Positions 1 to 5,054 of a DNA stretch of 5,572 bases are shown piece after piece; position 1 is the stretch's first letter, and each line of letters opens with the position of its first letter. Source of the DNA: Alphaproteobacteria bacterium (GTDB taxonomy: Bacteria > Pseudomonadota > Alphaproteobacteria > Rhizobiales > Aestuariivirgaceae). Position numbers and translations under genes: made by a program. The notes under the pieces were generated by a model, which had not been told where the DNA came from, did no database searches, and was given only the letters and a program-made list of their open reading frames with translations. Location: positions 1-5,572 of the forward strand of contig JAHEJE010000199.1 in the NCBI GenBank assembly GCA_024639035.1, in the 5' to 3' direction.

Positions 1-361
1 GGAGAGGCTTTGCGTCGCCCCGGCGGACAATCTAGCCTCGGCGCTGATTTCGACGACGGCGCCGGCCTTGTACAAGACCGAGCGCGAGAAAACCTTTCTC
101 AGTCGGATCATCTCGGCTGCCCGTTCGATACGTTACGATGCAGATGCCTATTTCTTCTGTCTGTTGGCGGCGGGGCATATCGATGTCGCCCTCGATGTCG
201 GACTGCAGAGCTATGATATCGCGCCGCTGGTGCCGATCATCGAGGCGGCGGGTGGGATAGTAACGACCTGGGATGGCGAGCCCGCCATCAACGGTGGCAA
301 CATCATCGCTGCGGCAAGCCGGCAGCTTTATCAAGAGGCGCTGGCGCTCCTGCCGGCCTAG
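1..361 (+). CDS. hisN: Histidinol-phosphatase (inositol monophosphatase family), C-terminal part
   Basis: This is the C-terminal ~119 residues of a gene open at the left edge (first full codon at base 2, stop TAG at 359-361). The family removes phosphate from L-histidinol phosphate, the penultimate step of histidine synthesis, in the cytoplasm with Mg2+. Seen here: the IMPase C-terminal signature around bases 200-280, with Tyr-Asp-Ile-Ala (Asp codon 215-217, the expected third metal ligand) followed by PIIEAAGG and then VTTWDG. The upstream stretch LISTTAPALY and the CLLAAGHIDVALDVGLQ run also match the HisN branch of the family better than SuhB. The N-terminal metal motif (DPxDGT) lies outside the window. 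The residue before the usual Asp-Cys-Tyr segment is unusual (YDADAY). The 3' end overlaps the opposite-strand hydrolase by 59 bp. Another IMPase-family phosphatase is the alternative. Confidence 0.85.
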   Translation, partial: ERLCVAPADNLASALISTTAPALYKTEREKTFLSRIISAARSIRYDADAYFFCLLAAGHIDVALDVGLQSYDIAPLVPIIEAAGGIVTTWDGEPAINGGNIIAAASRQLYQEALALLPA

Positions 362-1304
362 GCATTTCGCGCCGGTCGGCGATGAAGCTGTCGAAGGCGG
401 CCCAGAACTGCTCACGCAGCTCGTTTTTCTCGTTGAGGATTTCGTGACGGGAACCTTCAACCGTAACGCAGGCAACATTGGGGATGCGTTGGGCGAATGC
501 GCGGCTCGCCTGGGTGGAGACGACACGGTCGAGCCCGGCGGCAATGAACAGTACCGGGCATCTCGGCTGGCCGGTGCCTGGCATTCTTGAGAGCCGGTTG
601 ATCGACGAGACCGCAGCTTGCAGCCAGCGGAATGTCGGGCCGGCGGAGCCGAGGTGCGGGTGTTCGGCAAGAATGCGGGTGGTGCGGGTGAAGCGCCCGA
701 GGTCTGAAGTCAGGCGGTTCGCAGGGTAGTCGGCGGGCGTCAGCAGCCGTCTGCCTTCTCCAGGCACCGAGACGCGGCCAAGTCCGGTGGCAACGGCGAG
801 CCTGGCCGCCAGGGTGATCACCGGCCGCGGCCAGAAGCGCGGACCGATATCGATGAAGGGGGAGCTCATCGCCGCGCATTCGAACCAGGTGTGTTTCGTC
901 AGCGAACGCAGCAGGATGTGTCCGCCGGTCGAATGCGCCAGTGCGAAGTAGGGCGGCGGGCAATCGGGCAGCACGATCTGCTGCATGAACGTCTCGAGAT
1001 CAAGATCATACTTTCGGAAACTCGAGACATAACCCTTGAGCGGGTTCTTGAGTCGGCGCTCAGACCCGCCCTGGCCGCGCCAATCGATAATGGCGACGCA
1101 AAACCCCCGTCTGGTCAGATCCGAGATGGTTTCAAAATAGCGCTCGATGAACTCGGCGCGGCCCGGAAAGATGCACACGGTGCCGCGTTTGCGCCGCGGC
1201 GTGGTGCCAAGGGCATAGCGCAGGCGAACGCCATCGGACGTTGTCACTTCACCGGGCTGCAGACCTTCAGGAACTTCATTACCGGCAACGGGATAGAGCT
1301 TCAT
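303..1304 (-). CDS. Alpha/beta hydrolase, lysophospholipase (PldB)/serine aminopeptidase S33-like
   Basis: A 333-residue cytoplasmic or membrane-associated serine hydrolase of the Hydrolase_4/PldB group, which cleaves lysophospholipid or monoacylglycerol esters. The true substrate cannot be read from sequence. Seen: an oxyanion-side loop FPGRAEFIERY (46-56), the strand and turn IIDWRGQGGSERR (72-84), the nucleophile elbow LAHSTGGH with Ser125, then an acid residue in FIAAGLDRVVS (Asp259) and the catalytic His in GSRHEILNE (His287). The triad and spacing are complete. The elbow has Ala-His-Ser-Thr-Gly rather than the common Gly-His-Ser-Met-Gly. No signal peptide or membrane helix is seen. The ATG at 1304 is chosen because the fold begins soon after it (SDGVRLRYA), but no clear Shine-Dalgarno precedes it. 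The last ~20 residues (AGAPAPLDKAAGLPQR) are antisense to hisN and look like a tail outside the fold. It may be co-transcribed with the secreted-protein gene upstream. Confidence 0.88.
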   Translation of the reverse strand: MKLYPVAGNEVPEGLQPGEVTTSDGVRLRYALGTTPRRKRGTVCIFPGRAEFIERYFETISDLTRRGFCVAIIDWRGQGGSERRLKNPLKGYVSSFRKYDLDLETFMQQIVLPDCPPPYFALAHSTGGHILLRSLTKHTWFECAAMSSPFIDIGPRFWPRPVITLAARLAVATGLGRVSVPGEGRRLLTPADYPANRLTSDLGRFTRTTRILAEHPHLGSAGPTFRWLQAAVSSINRLSRMPGTGQPRCPVLFIAAGLDRVVSTQASRAFAQRIPNVACVTVEGSRHEILNEKNELREQFWAAFDSFIADRREMPRPAGAPAPLDKAAGLPQR

Positions 1305-1433
1305 AGGTCTTGGACCACACTACAGATTAGCCGGACCGACAGCCCGCAAGGCGTGCCATAGTCAGGTCCGGTTGTGTACCTGAGCGGTGACCGTGCAGCA
1401 AGGTCTGCCTGCCGCGAAGAGCGCAAGCGAGGG
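1305..1433. other. Intergenic gap with an inverted repeat upstream of the hydrolase
   Basis: This 129 bp spacer lies between the stop of the secreted-protein gene and the ATG of the hydrolase, both on the minus strand. It holds a perfect 7 bp inverted repeat, CCGGACC (1331-1337) and GGTCCGG (1365-1371), with a 27 nt loop, and a small GGTC-ttg-GACC hairpin (1306-1316) ending 1 nt before the hydrolase start codon. No T-tract follows either hairpin, so neither looks like a standard intrinsic terminator. No convincing sigma-70 pair was found. Whether the two genes share a transcript is open. Confidence 0.4.
1331..1371. repeat. 7 bp perfect inverted repeat (CCGGACC/GGTCCGG)
   Basis: The arms are 1331-1337 and 1365-1371, separated by 27 nt. 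The stem can be extended outward by about three weaker pairs (two G-T wobbles and one A-T). It could be an mRNA stem-loop in the hydrolase leader or an operator. A 7 bp match in a GC-rich spacer can also arise by chance. Confidence 0.4.
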
Positions 1434-2087
1434 CTACTGCCGCTTGACCTGCGTCAACTCTCCGCTGCTCGACGATAGGCTGATGGCGAAGGGATGGCCG
1501 TCGCGTTTGGCGGCAAAGCTGTAAGTAGCACCCTGGCAACTCGTTGGCTGAATATCGGAGAATCCAAAGCCGGCGACAATACCCCGGGCCTCGTCGCAGC
1601 TGAGTGGCGCCGGCGTTGCGGTCTTCCTGGTCCGGCTTGCCGGCTTGTCCTGCAGTACGCGAGCCGGTTTTTCGAGTGCTGAGAATTCGATATTCTCCTC
1701 GACTGCCGGCAGCGTCGACGGCTTTCGACGTGGCAGCGGCGGCGCCGACACCCTGCGTCGTTGCCTCAGCTCATGCTGTCTTTTGGACAGATCATAGCGG
1801 ATGCGGCGCTCGCGCCAGGGATAGCTGTCCTGCCTGCGGCGGTTTACGATGTATTCCTCATCGGCATAGGGGTCGTATTCGAGCTGTCTGGGGGGATGAG
1901 CGAACTCGACATCGAAGTTGCGGCGCTGGTAGATGCGCGGACGGCGGCGATAGTCAAATGCCTCGCCATCGTAATTCTGGTAATTGTCATAGAACCAGTG
2001 GCGGCGATGATCGGCTTCGGCTGGTGCGGCAAGCAACAGCTGCATGCCGATGGCGATCCCACAGCCGGTTGCCAACAGCTTCATCAT
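1434..2087 (-). CDS. Secreted Arg/Tyr-rich protein of unknown function with small C-terminal Cys-pair domain
   Basis: I do not recognise a named gene. Starting from the ATG at 2087 the product is 217 residues: an N-terminal signal peptide (Lys3, hydrophobic stretch to LLLAAPAEA, likely cleaved after Ala25), then a low-complexity region of ~90 residues very rich in Arg and Tyr (DHRRHWFYDNYQNY, YRRRPRIYQRR), then a Pro/Arg/Lys linker, and a compact C-terminal domain (about 162-217). That domain reads SCDEARGIVAGFGF, then C, then YSFAAKRDGHPFAISLSSSSGELTQV. The helix-plus-strands pattern resembles PepSY-type or similar small domains of alphaproteobacterial exported proteins; this is inference. 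Cys164 and Cys184 could form a disulphide. A longer reading frame to a GTG at 2144 exists, but it would bury the signal peptide 19 residues inside. AAAGGGA about 9 nt before the ATG at 2087, and AAGAG before an adjacent ATG at 2084, support the shorter start. It runs toward the hydrolase and is divergent from the SPFH gene. Confidence 0.72.
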   Translation of the reverse strand: MMKLLATGCGIAIGMQLLLAAPAEADHRRHWFYDNYQNYDGEAFDYRRRPRIYQRRNFDVEFAHPPRQLEYDPYADEEYIVNRRRQDSYPWRERRIRYDLSKRQHELRQRRRVSAPPLPRRKPSTLPAVEENIEFSALEKPARVLQDKPASRTRKTATPAPLSCDEARGIVAGFGFSDIQPTSCQGATYSFAAKRDGHPFAISLSSSSGELTQVKRQ

Positions 2088-2192
2088 GTCTCTTGTCCCT
2101 TTGACCCAAAAGCCCGCAATGGCAGGCTCGCTTGCCCGTCTCACAACCCTGATCGATGGATTAAAGCGCCAGATTGCGGCGACAACGCGGCT

Positions 2193-2200
2193 ATGGTTAA
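2193..2200 (-). promoter_or_regulatory. TTAACCAT word, possible CtrA half site
   Basis: The minus strand reads CATTAACCATAG about 105-115 bp upstream of the secreted-protein start. TTAA(CC) is the half site of the CtrA box (TTAA-N7-TTAA) known from Caulobacter and rhizobia. The second half site is not present at the expected distance, so binding is only a possibility. The same 8-mer recurs in the other divergent intergenic region of this window. Confidence 0.3.
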
Positions 2201-2222
2201 TGTTGCGGAACTGTTATGCTGA

Positions 2223-2273
2223 AAATCTGATTTCACATTTTATATCAACACGTTGCTGGCGAGAGTCAGATTT
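2223..2273. repeat. 8 bp inverted repeat AAATCTGA/TCAGATTT flanking an AT-rich core
   Basis: The arms are at 2223-2230 and 2266-2273, with centres 43 bp apart. In direct orientation the same positions read CTGATTTC (2227) and CAGATTTC (2267), 40 bp apart or about four helical turns. The left arm is itself part of the near-palindrome AAATC-T-GATTT. It could be a pair of operator half sites serving either divergent gene. No regulator is identified. Confidence 0.35.
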
Positions 2274-2428
2274 CCTGCAAGACGGAAGACAGGCCGGTGG
2301 ACCGCAGGTTCGCCTTGAATTTTGCCACTTCGCGACTCACATACAATGGAACTAAACTAAACGCACCGGGGGCACGGCTGTGTTCAGCGCCACTCTGACT
2401 CCCGAAGAAAAGCGAAGGAGACCTCCGG

Positions 2429-3418
2429 ATGTTTGAAGGCGCCAGCATTTTCGTCCTTGTCCTGCTCGTGTTGGTTGTCATCACGATCTTTCAAGGCATA
2501 CGGATCGTGCCACAGGGGTTCAACTACACAGTGGAACGTTTTGGACGCTATACCAAGACGTTGCAGCCCGGCCTCGGCATCATCGTGCCGTTTATCGAGC
2601 GGATCGGCTCGAAGATGAACATGATGGAGCGGGTTATGGAAGTGCCGAGCCAGGAGGTCATCACCCGCGACAACGCCATGGTCCAGGTCGATGGGGTTGC
2701 CTTTTTCCAGGTTCTCGATGCCGCCAAGGGGACCTATGAGGTTAATGAACTGGAGAACGCCATTCTTAATATCACCATGACCAATATTCGTACGGTCATG
2801 GGTTCCATGGACCTGGATTCACTCCTGTCGCAGCGCGATGAGATCAACCACGCCATCCTCGGCGTCGTCGATCAGGCATCGACGCCATGGGGGGTCAAGA
2901 TGACCCGCATCGAGATCAAGGACATCAATCCACCGCGTGATCTGGTCGATTCGATGGCCCGTCAGATGAAGGCCGAGCGCGACAAGCGCGCTGCGATCCT
3001 CGAGGCCGAGGGCAAGCGTCAGTCGGCCATTCTGGAAGCCGAGGGCGAAAAGCAGTCGGCGGTGCTGGAGGCCGAAGGCCGCAAGGAAGCGGCGTTCCGT
3101 GATGCCGAGGCGCGCGAGCGTGCGGCTGAGGCCGAAGCCAATGCAACGACTGCCGTTTCCCAGGCGATTGCCGGGGGCAGCGCCCAGGCGATCAACTACT
3201 TCGTTGCCAACAACTACGTGAAGGCGCTTGAGGCGCTGGCCCAAAGCCCAAACCAGAAAGTCCTGATGCTGCCGCTCGAAGCATCATCGGTGATCGGGTC
3301 GATCGCCGGCATATCCGAGATCGCGAGGGAGGCGTTTGGCAATGACAGCGGCGGCGGCGCAACGCCGAAGCCGGCGCCGCGCAAGCGTGGCACAACAACC
3401 GTCCCTCCGGTATCGTGA
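2429..3418 (+). CDS. qmcA: SPFH/band 7 (stomatin-like) membrane protein, QmcA type
   Basis: A 329-residue inner-membrane scaffold protein of the stomatin/prohibitin family. E. coli QmcA (about 305 residues) is linked to FtsH-HflKC membrane protein quality control, and relatives organise membrane microdomains. Seen in order: an N-terminal membrane helix (about 7-22), the band-7 domain (IVPQGFNYTVERFGRYTKTLQPGLG from 26, RDNAMVQVDGV at 80-90, and MTNIRTVMGSMDLDSLLSQRDEIN at 117-140, closing with IEIKDINPP near 161-169), then a long helix with 11-residue repeats (188-231), a Gly/Ala/Gln patch (AIAGGSAQAINYFV), a C-terminal segment (VLMLPLEASSVIGSIAGI) and a basic disordered tail (APRKRGTTTVPP). 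The ATG follows AAGGAG by 8 nt. The neighbouring nfeD starts 16 nt downstream, an arrangement typical of this family, so the pair is probably one operon. The family is certain; the orthology implied by the symbol is likely. Confidence 0.92.
   Translation: MFEGASIFVLVLLVLVVITIFQGIRIVPQGFNYTVERFGRYTKTLQPGLGIIVPFIERIGSKMNMMERVMEVPSQEVITRDNAMVQVDGVAFFQVLDAAKGTYEVNELENAILNITMTNIRTVMGSMDLDSLLSQRDEINHAILGVVDQASTPWGVKMTRIEIKDINPPRDLVDSMARQMKAERDKRAAILEAEGKRQSAILEAEGEKQSAVLEAEGRKEAAFRDAEARERAAEAEANATTAVSQAIAGGSAQAINYFVANNYVKALEALAQSPNQKVLMLPLEASSVIGSIAGISEIAREAFGNDSGGGATPKPAPRKRGTTTVPPVS
2990..3121 (+). repeat. Four 11-residue (33 bp) hendecad repeats inside the SPFH protein
   Basis: Residues 188-231 are built of four consecutive 11-residue units: AAILEAEGKRQ, SAILEAEGEKQ, SAVLEAEGRKE and AAFRDAEARER, followed by a partial AAEAEA unit. 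The codons differ between units at third positions (gag/gaa, atc/att/gtg), so the pattern is kept at the protein level rather than by recent DNA duplication. Hendecad periodicity fits a right-handed or straight coiled coil, as in the oligomerising helix of SPFH proteins. Confidence 0.8.
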
Positions 3419-3434
3419 TTGCGGAGGTCGATCG

Positions 3435-3887
3435 ATGAATGAATTGCTGACGTTTTTTGGAAGTTGGACGTGGTGGATCGCCGCCTGCGTCTTGCTGATC
3501 CTTGAATTGATGGCGCCAGGTGTTTTTCTGGTGTGGCTCGGTGTAGCGGCTGCGGCGGTAGGGGTCATCGAACTGGCGATCGACCTGTCCTGGCAAGTCG
3601 AGATCGCGGTGTTCAGTGCACTTTCGTTATTGCTGGTTCTCACCGCCCGGCCTTGGGTCTTGAAGCGGCAGCAGATCGATACCGACCAGCCGCATCTCAA
3701 TCAGCGGATATTGGACTATGTCGGGCGGAAATTCATACTCGAGACCGCTATCGTCAATGGCCGCGGCAGTGTCAGGATCGACGATACGCTGTGGGATGTG
3801 ATGGGTGAGGACCAGAAGGTCGGAACCTGGGTGCGGGTGACGGGTGTCGAGGGGCTGCGACTGACGGTGATACCGGAGCCGAAGTAG
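3435..3887 (+). CDS. NfeD-family membrane protein, short form with OB-fold
   Basis: A 150-residue protein of the short NfeD class, which lacks the ClpP-like protease domain of long NfeD proteins and is typically encoded next to an SPFH gene. It is thought to act with the SPFH partner in the inner membrane. Seen: hydrophobic segments at about 12-25 (WWIAACVLLILEL), 27-48 (including PGVFLVWLGVAAAAVGVIEL) and 54-70, a short basic cytosolic turn (RPWVLKRQQ), then a soluble beta domain from about 95 to 148 with the OB-type pattern YVGRKFILETAIVNGRGSVRIDDTLWDV, a G-T-W-V-R-V-T-G strand and a closing LRLTVIP. The start at 3435 has GGAGG (3423-3427) 7 nt upstream. An in-frame extension back to 3336 would overlap the SPFH gene and lacks such a site. 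The stop lies 5 bp from the convergent kdsD stop. Confidence 0.9.
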   Translation: MNELLTFFGSWTWWIAACVLLILELMAPGVFLVWLGVAAAAVGVIELAIDLSWQVEIAVFSALSLLLVLTARPWVLKRQQIDTDQPHLNQRILDYVGRKFILETAIVNGRGSVRIDDTLWDVMGEDQKVGTWVRVTGVEGLRLTVIPEPK

Positions 3888-3898
3888 AGCTGCTACTT
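3882..3898. terminator. Short hairpin spanning the nfeD/kdsD convergent stops
   Basis: AAGTAG (3882-3887) and CTACTT (3893-3898) form a perfect 6 bp stem with a 5 nt loop. The stem is exactly the final Lys codon plus TAG stop of both convergent genes. It lacks a GC-rich stem and a T-tract, so it would be a weak bidirectional terminator at best. It may simply reflect both proteins ending in Lys-TAG. Confidence 0.25.
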
Positions 3899-4888
3899 GA
3901 CCCCGAGTTGCAGCAGGTCATGCACATGGATGATGCCGACCGGTTTGCCATTTTCCACCACAAACAACGATGAAATCTTGGCGCTCACCTTCTCGAGGGC
4001 GGCGAAAGCCAGTTCGTCCGGACCGACCGATTTGGGATCCGGGGTCATGATTTCACGGGCCGTGCGCGACAACAGGTCGGGGCTCATGTGGCGCCGCAAG
4101 TCACCGTCGGTGATGATCCCTATGAGATTGCCGTCCGCGTCGATGATCCCTATGCAGCCGAAGTTCTTTTCGGTCATCTTCAGCAGGGCTTGCGACATGA
4201 CGACGTCGCCGGTCACAAGCGGGATGGCGTCACCGCCGTGCATGACATCGCTGACCAGCGTCAGAGCGGCGCCGAGGCGGCCTCCGGGATGGAATCTCTG
4301 ATAATCCGATGCGGTGAACCCGCGATCATCCAGCAGGGCAATCGAAAGGGCATCGCCCAGGGCCATTTGCAATGTGGTCGATGTCGTCGGCGCCAGGCCG
4401 ATCGAGCAGGCTTCCTTGGCCTTGGGCAGTTCAAGAACGACGTCGGCCGCCTTGCCGAGTGCGCTGTGAGCCTGGCCGGTAATGGCGATCAGCGGAACTG
4501 CAAAGCGGCGCGAATAGGCCACGACGTCTTTCAGCTCGAGGGTTTCACCGGAGTTGGACAGCATCATCAAGACATCGTCGGAGGTGATCATGCCGAGATC
4601 GCCATGACTTGCTTCGGTGCCATGCACGAACATGGCGGGCGTGCCTGTCGAGGCCAGGGTTGCGGCGATCTTGCGTGCGACGTGACCACTCTTGCCGACA
4701 CCGCACAGGATCACCCGGCCGGTGGCATTGCGCAGAATTGCTACCGCTTCGCAAAACTGAGGGCCGAGGGCGTTTTCCAGTGCCTCGCCGAGCGCCGACA
4801 TGCCCTTGATTTCGGTATCAATGACGCGGTGTGCCGAGGCGAGCCAGGCTTCGGTCTCGGCGAAAGGCTTTGCCAATGCTTGTGACAT
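3893..4888 (-). CDS. kdsD: Arabinose-5-phosphate isomerase (KdsD/KpsF family)
   Basis: A 331-residue cytoplasmic enzyme that converts ribulose-5-phosphate to arabinose-5-phosphate, the first committed step toward Kdo for lipopolysaccharide or capsule. Length matches E. coli KdsD (328). Seen: an N-terminal helix, a SIS sugar-isomerase domain (about 45-180) with GVGKSGHVARKIAATLASTGT (63-83) and SNSGET (111-116), then FHPGGRLG (199-206), and two CBS domains (about 215-270 and 278-331) with GIITDGDLRRHM in the first. Residues implicated in E. coli KdsD catalysis (Lys59, His88, Glu111, Glu152, His193, from memory) have counterparts here at a constant +7 offset: Lys66, His95, Glu118, Glu159 and His200. 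The two CBS domains argue for KdsD/KpsF rather than a plain SIS protein; the paralogue GutQ cannot be excluded by sequence alone. The gene is convergent with nfeD and divergent from the outer-membrane barrel gene, a setting that fits envelope synthesis. Confidence 0.93.
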   Translation of the reverse strand: MSQALAKPFAETEAWLASAHRVIDTEIKGMSALGEALENALGPQFCEAVAILRNATGRVILCGVGKSGHVARKIAATLASTGTPAMFVHGTEASHGDLGMITSDDVLMMLSNSGETLELKDVVAYSRRFAVPLIAITGQAHSALGKAADVVLELPKAKEACSIGLAPTTSTTLQMALGDALSIALLDDRGFTASDYQRFHPGGRLGAALTLVSDVMHGGDAIPLVTGDVVMSQALLKMTEKNFGCIGIIDADGNLIGIITDGDLRRHMSPDLLSRTAREIMTPDPKSVGPDELAFAALEKVSAKISSLFVVENGKPVGIIHVHDLLQLGVK

Positions 4889-4900
4889 GGCGCGAAACTA

Positions 4901-4905
4901 CTCCT
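4901..4905 (-). promoter_or_regulatory. kdsD ribosome-binding site at long spacing
   Basis: The minus strand reads AGGAG with 12 nt before the ATG at 4888, longer than the usual 5-9 nt. No better in-frame start is closer, and the protein N-terminus aligns in kind with the family, so the ATG at 4888 is kept. Confidence 0.5.
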
Positions 4906-4916
4906 GAATCAGACTC
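4906..4916. promoter_or_regulatory. Tandem GANTC (CcrM methylation) sites upstream of kdsD
   Basis: GAATC-A-GACTC places two GANTC words 1 nt apart, directly upstream of the kdsD Shine-Dalgarno. GANTC is the target of the cell-cycle methyltransferase CcrM in alphaproteobacteria, and such sites in promoters can make transcription methylation-sensitive through GcrA. The sites are seen directly; a regulatory role is inferred. Confidence 0.35.
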
Positions 4917-4987
4917 AAGGAAAGCCCTCAGAAGGTTTATTCAACGACCGGATCAATCCCATTGAGATACAGGCCGTATACCCGCTG

Positions 4988-5003
4988 TTAACCATGAGTT
5001 GGC
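4988..5003 (+). promoter_or_regulatory. Imperfect CtrA-like box upstream of the outer-membrane barrel gene
   Basis: TTAA-CCATGAG-TTGGC resembles the CtrA box TTAA-N7-TTAAC: the first half is perfect and the second matches 3 of 5 positions. It lies 19 nt before the ATG at 5022 and 52 nt before that at 5055. Binding is inferred only. Confidence 0.3.
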
Positions 5004-5054
5004 TAGGGTCTACAGACACGAATGTTCGAGATTCTGCGCAGGCCGGGACATGGA

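Larger units (their letters stand above)
2088..2428. other. Divergent intergenic regulatory region between the secreted-protein gene and the SPFH gene
   Basis: This 341 bp stretch has no credible gene. It should hold the promoters of both divergent genes. Visible elements are: TTAACCAT on the minus strand (2193-2200), a CtrA-like half site; an AT-rich segment (2221-2250) flanked by an inverted repeat AAATCTGA/TCAGATTT; and three GANTC methylation words (2263-2267, 2334-2338, 2397-2401). A good -10-like word TACAAT (2342-2347) lies upstream of the SPFH gene, but its candidate -35 words TTGCCA (2322-2327) and TTGAAT (2315-2320) sit at 14 and 21 nt, neither a good spacing. The SPFH ribosome-binding site AAGGAG is at 2415-2420. 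Confidence 0.55.
4889..5054. other. Divergent intergenic region between kdsD and the outer-membrane barrel gene
   Basis: This 166 bp region should contain both promoters. It holds a tandem GANTC pair (4906-4916), a TTAACCAT word (4988-4995) and the kdsD ribosome-binding site. TTGAGA at 4962-4967 is a possible -35 for the rightward gene, but no good -10 lies 16-18 nt after it. If translation of the barrel gene starts at the earlier ATG (5022), the region shortens to 133 bp. Confidence 0.5.

Noticed and set aside
891..1361. Plus-strand open frame across the 5' part of the hydrolase gene
   Set aside because: It is antisense to conserved hydrolase motifs, has no recognisable domain and no ribosome-binding site.
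1350..1362. Minus-strand TGGCACG-CC-TTGC, resembling a sigma-54 -24/-12 promoter before the hydrolase
   Set aside because: The GG and GC elements are separated by 8 nt instead of the required 10, a spacing that sigma-54 does not tolerate.
2061..2087. Lipobox-like ATGC near the start of the secreted Arg/Tyr-rich protein
   Set aside because: The Cys is at residue 9, before the hydrophobic core, so it cannot be a lipoprotein signal. The AEA cleavage site after the core fits signal peptidase I.
2088..2144. N-terminal extension of the secreted protein from a GTG at 2144
   Set aside because: It would put 19 extra residues before the signal peptide, and a purine-rich ribosome-binding site lies just before the ATG pair at 2082-2087.
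2315..2347. Sigma-70 promoter for the SPFH gene (TTGAAT or TTGCCA with TACAAT)
   Set aside because: The -10-like word is good, but the spacers are 21 and 14 nt. It is kept only as a note in the intergenic description.
2417..2426. GGAG-AC-CTCC palindrome at the SPFH ribosome-binding site as a translational switch
   Set aside because: The loop would be only 2 nt, too small for a stable hairpin.
4088..4885. Long plus-strand open frame across kdsD
   Set aside because: It is the antisense shadow of a gene with clear SIS and CBS motifs, a common effect of high GC content.
4967..4979. ATAC-aggcc-GTAT inverted repeat between kdsD and the barrel gene as an operator
   Set aside because: The arms are only 4 bp, which is expected by chance in a region of this size.
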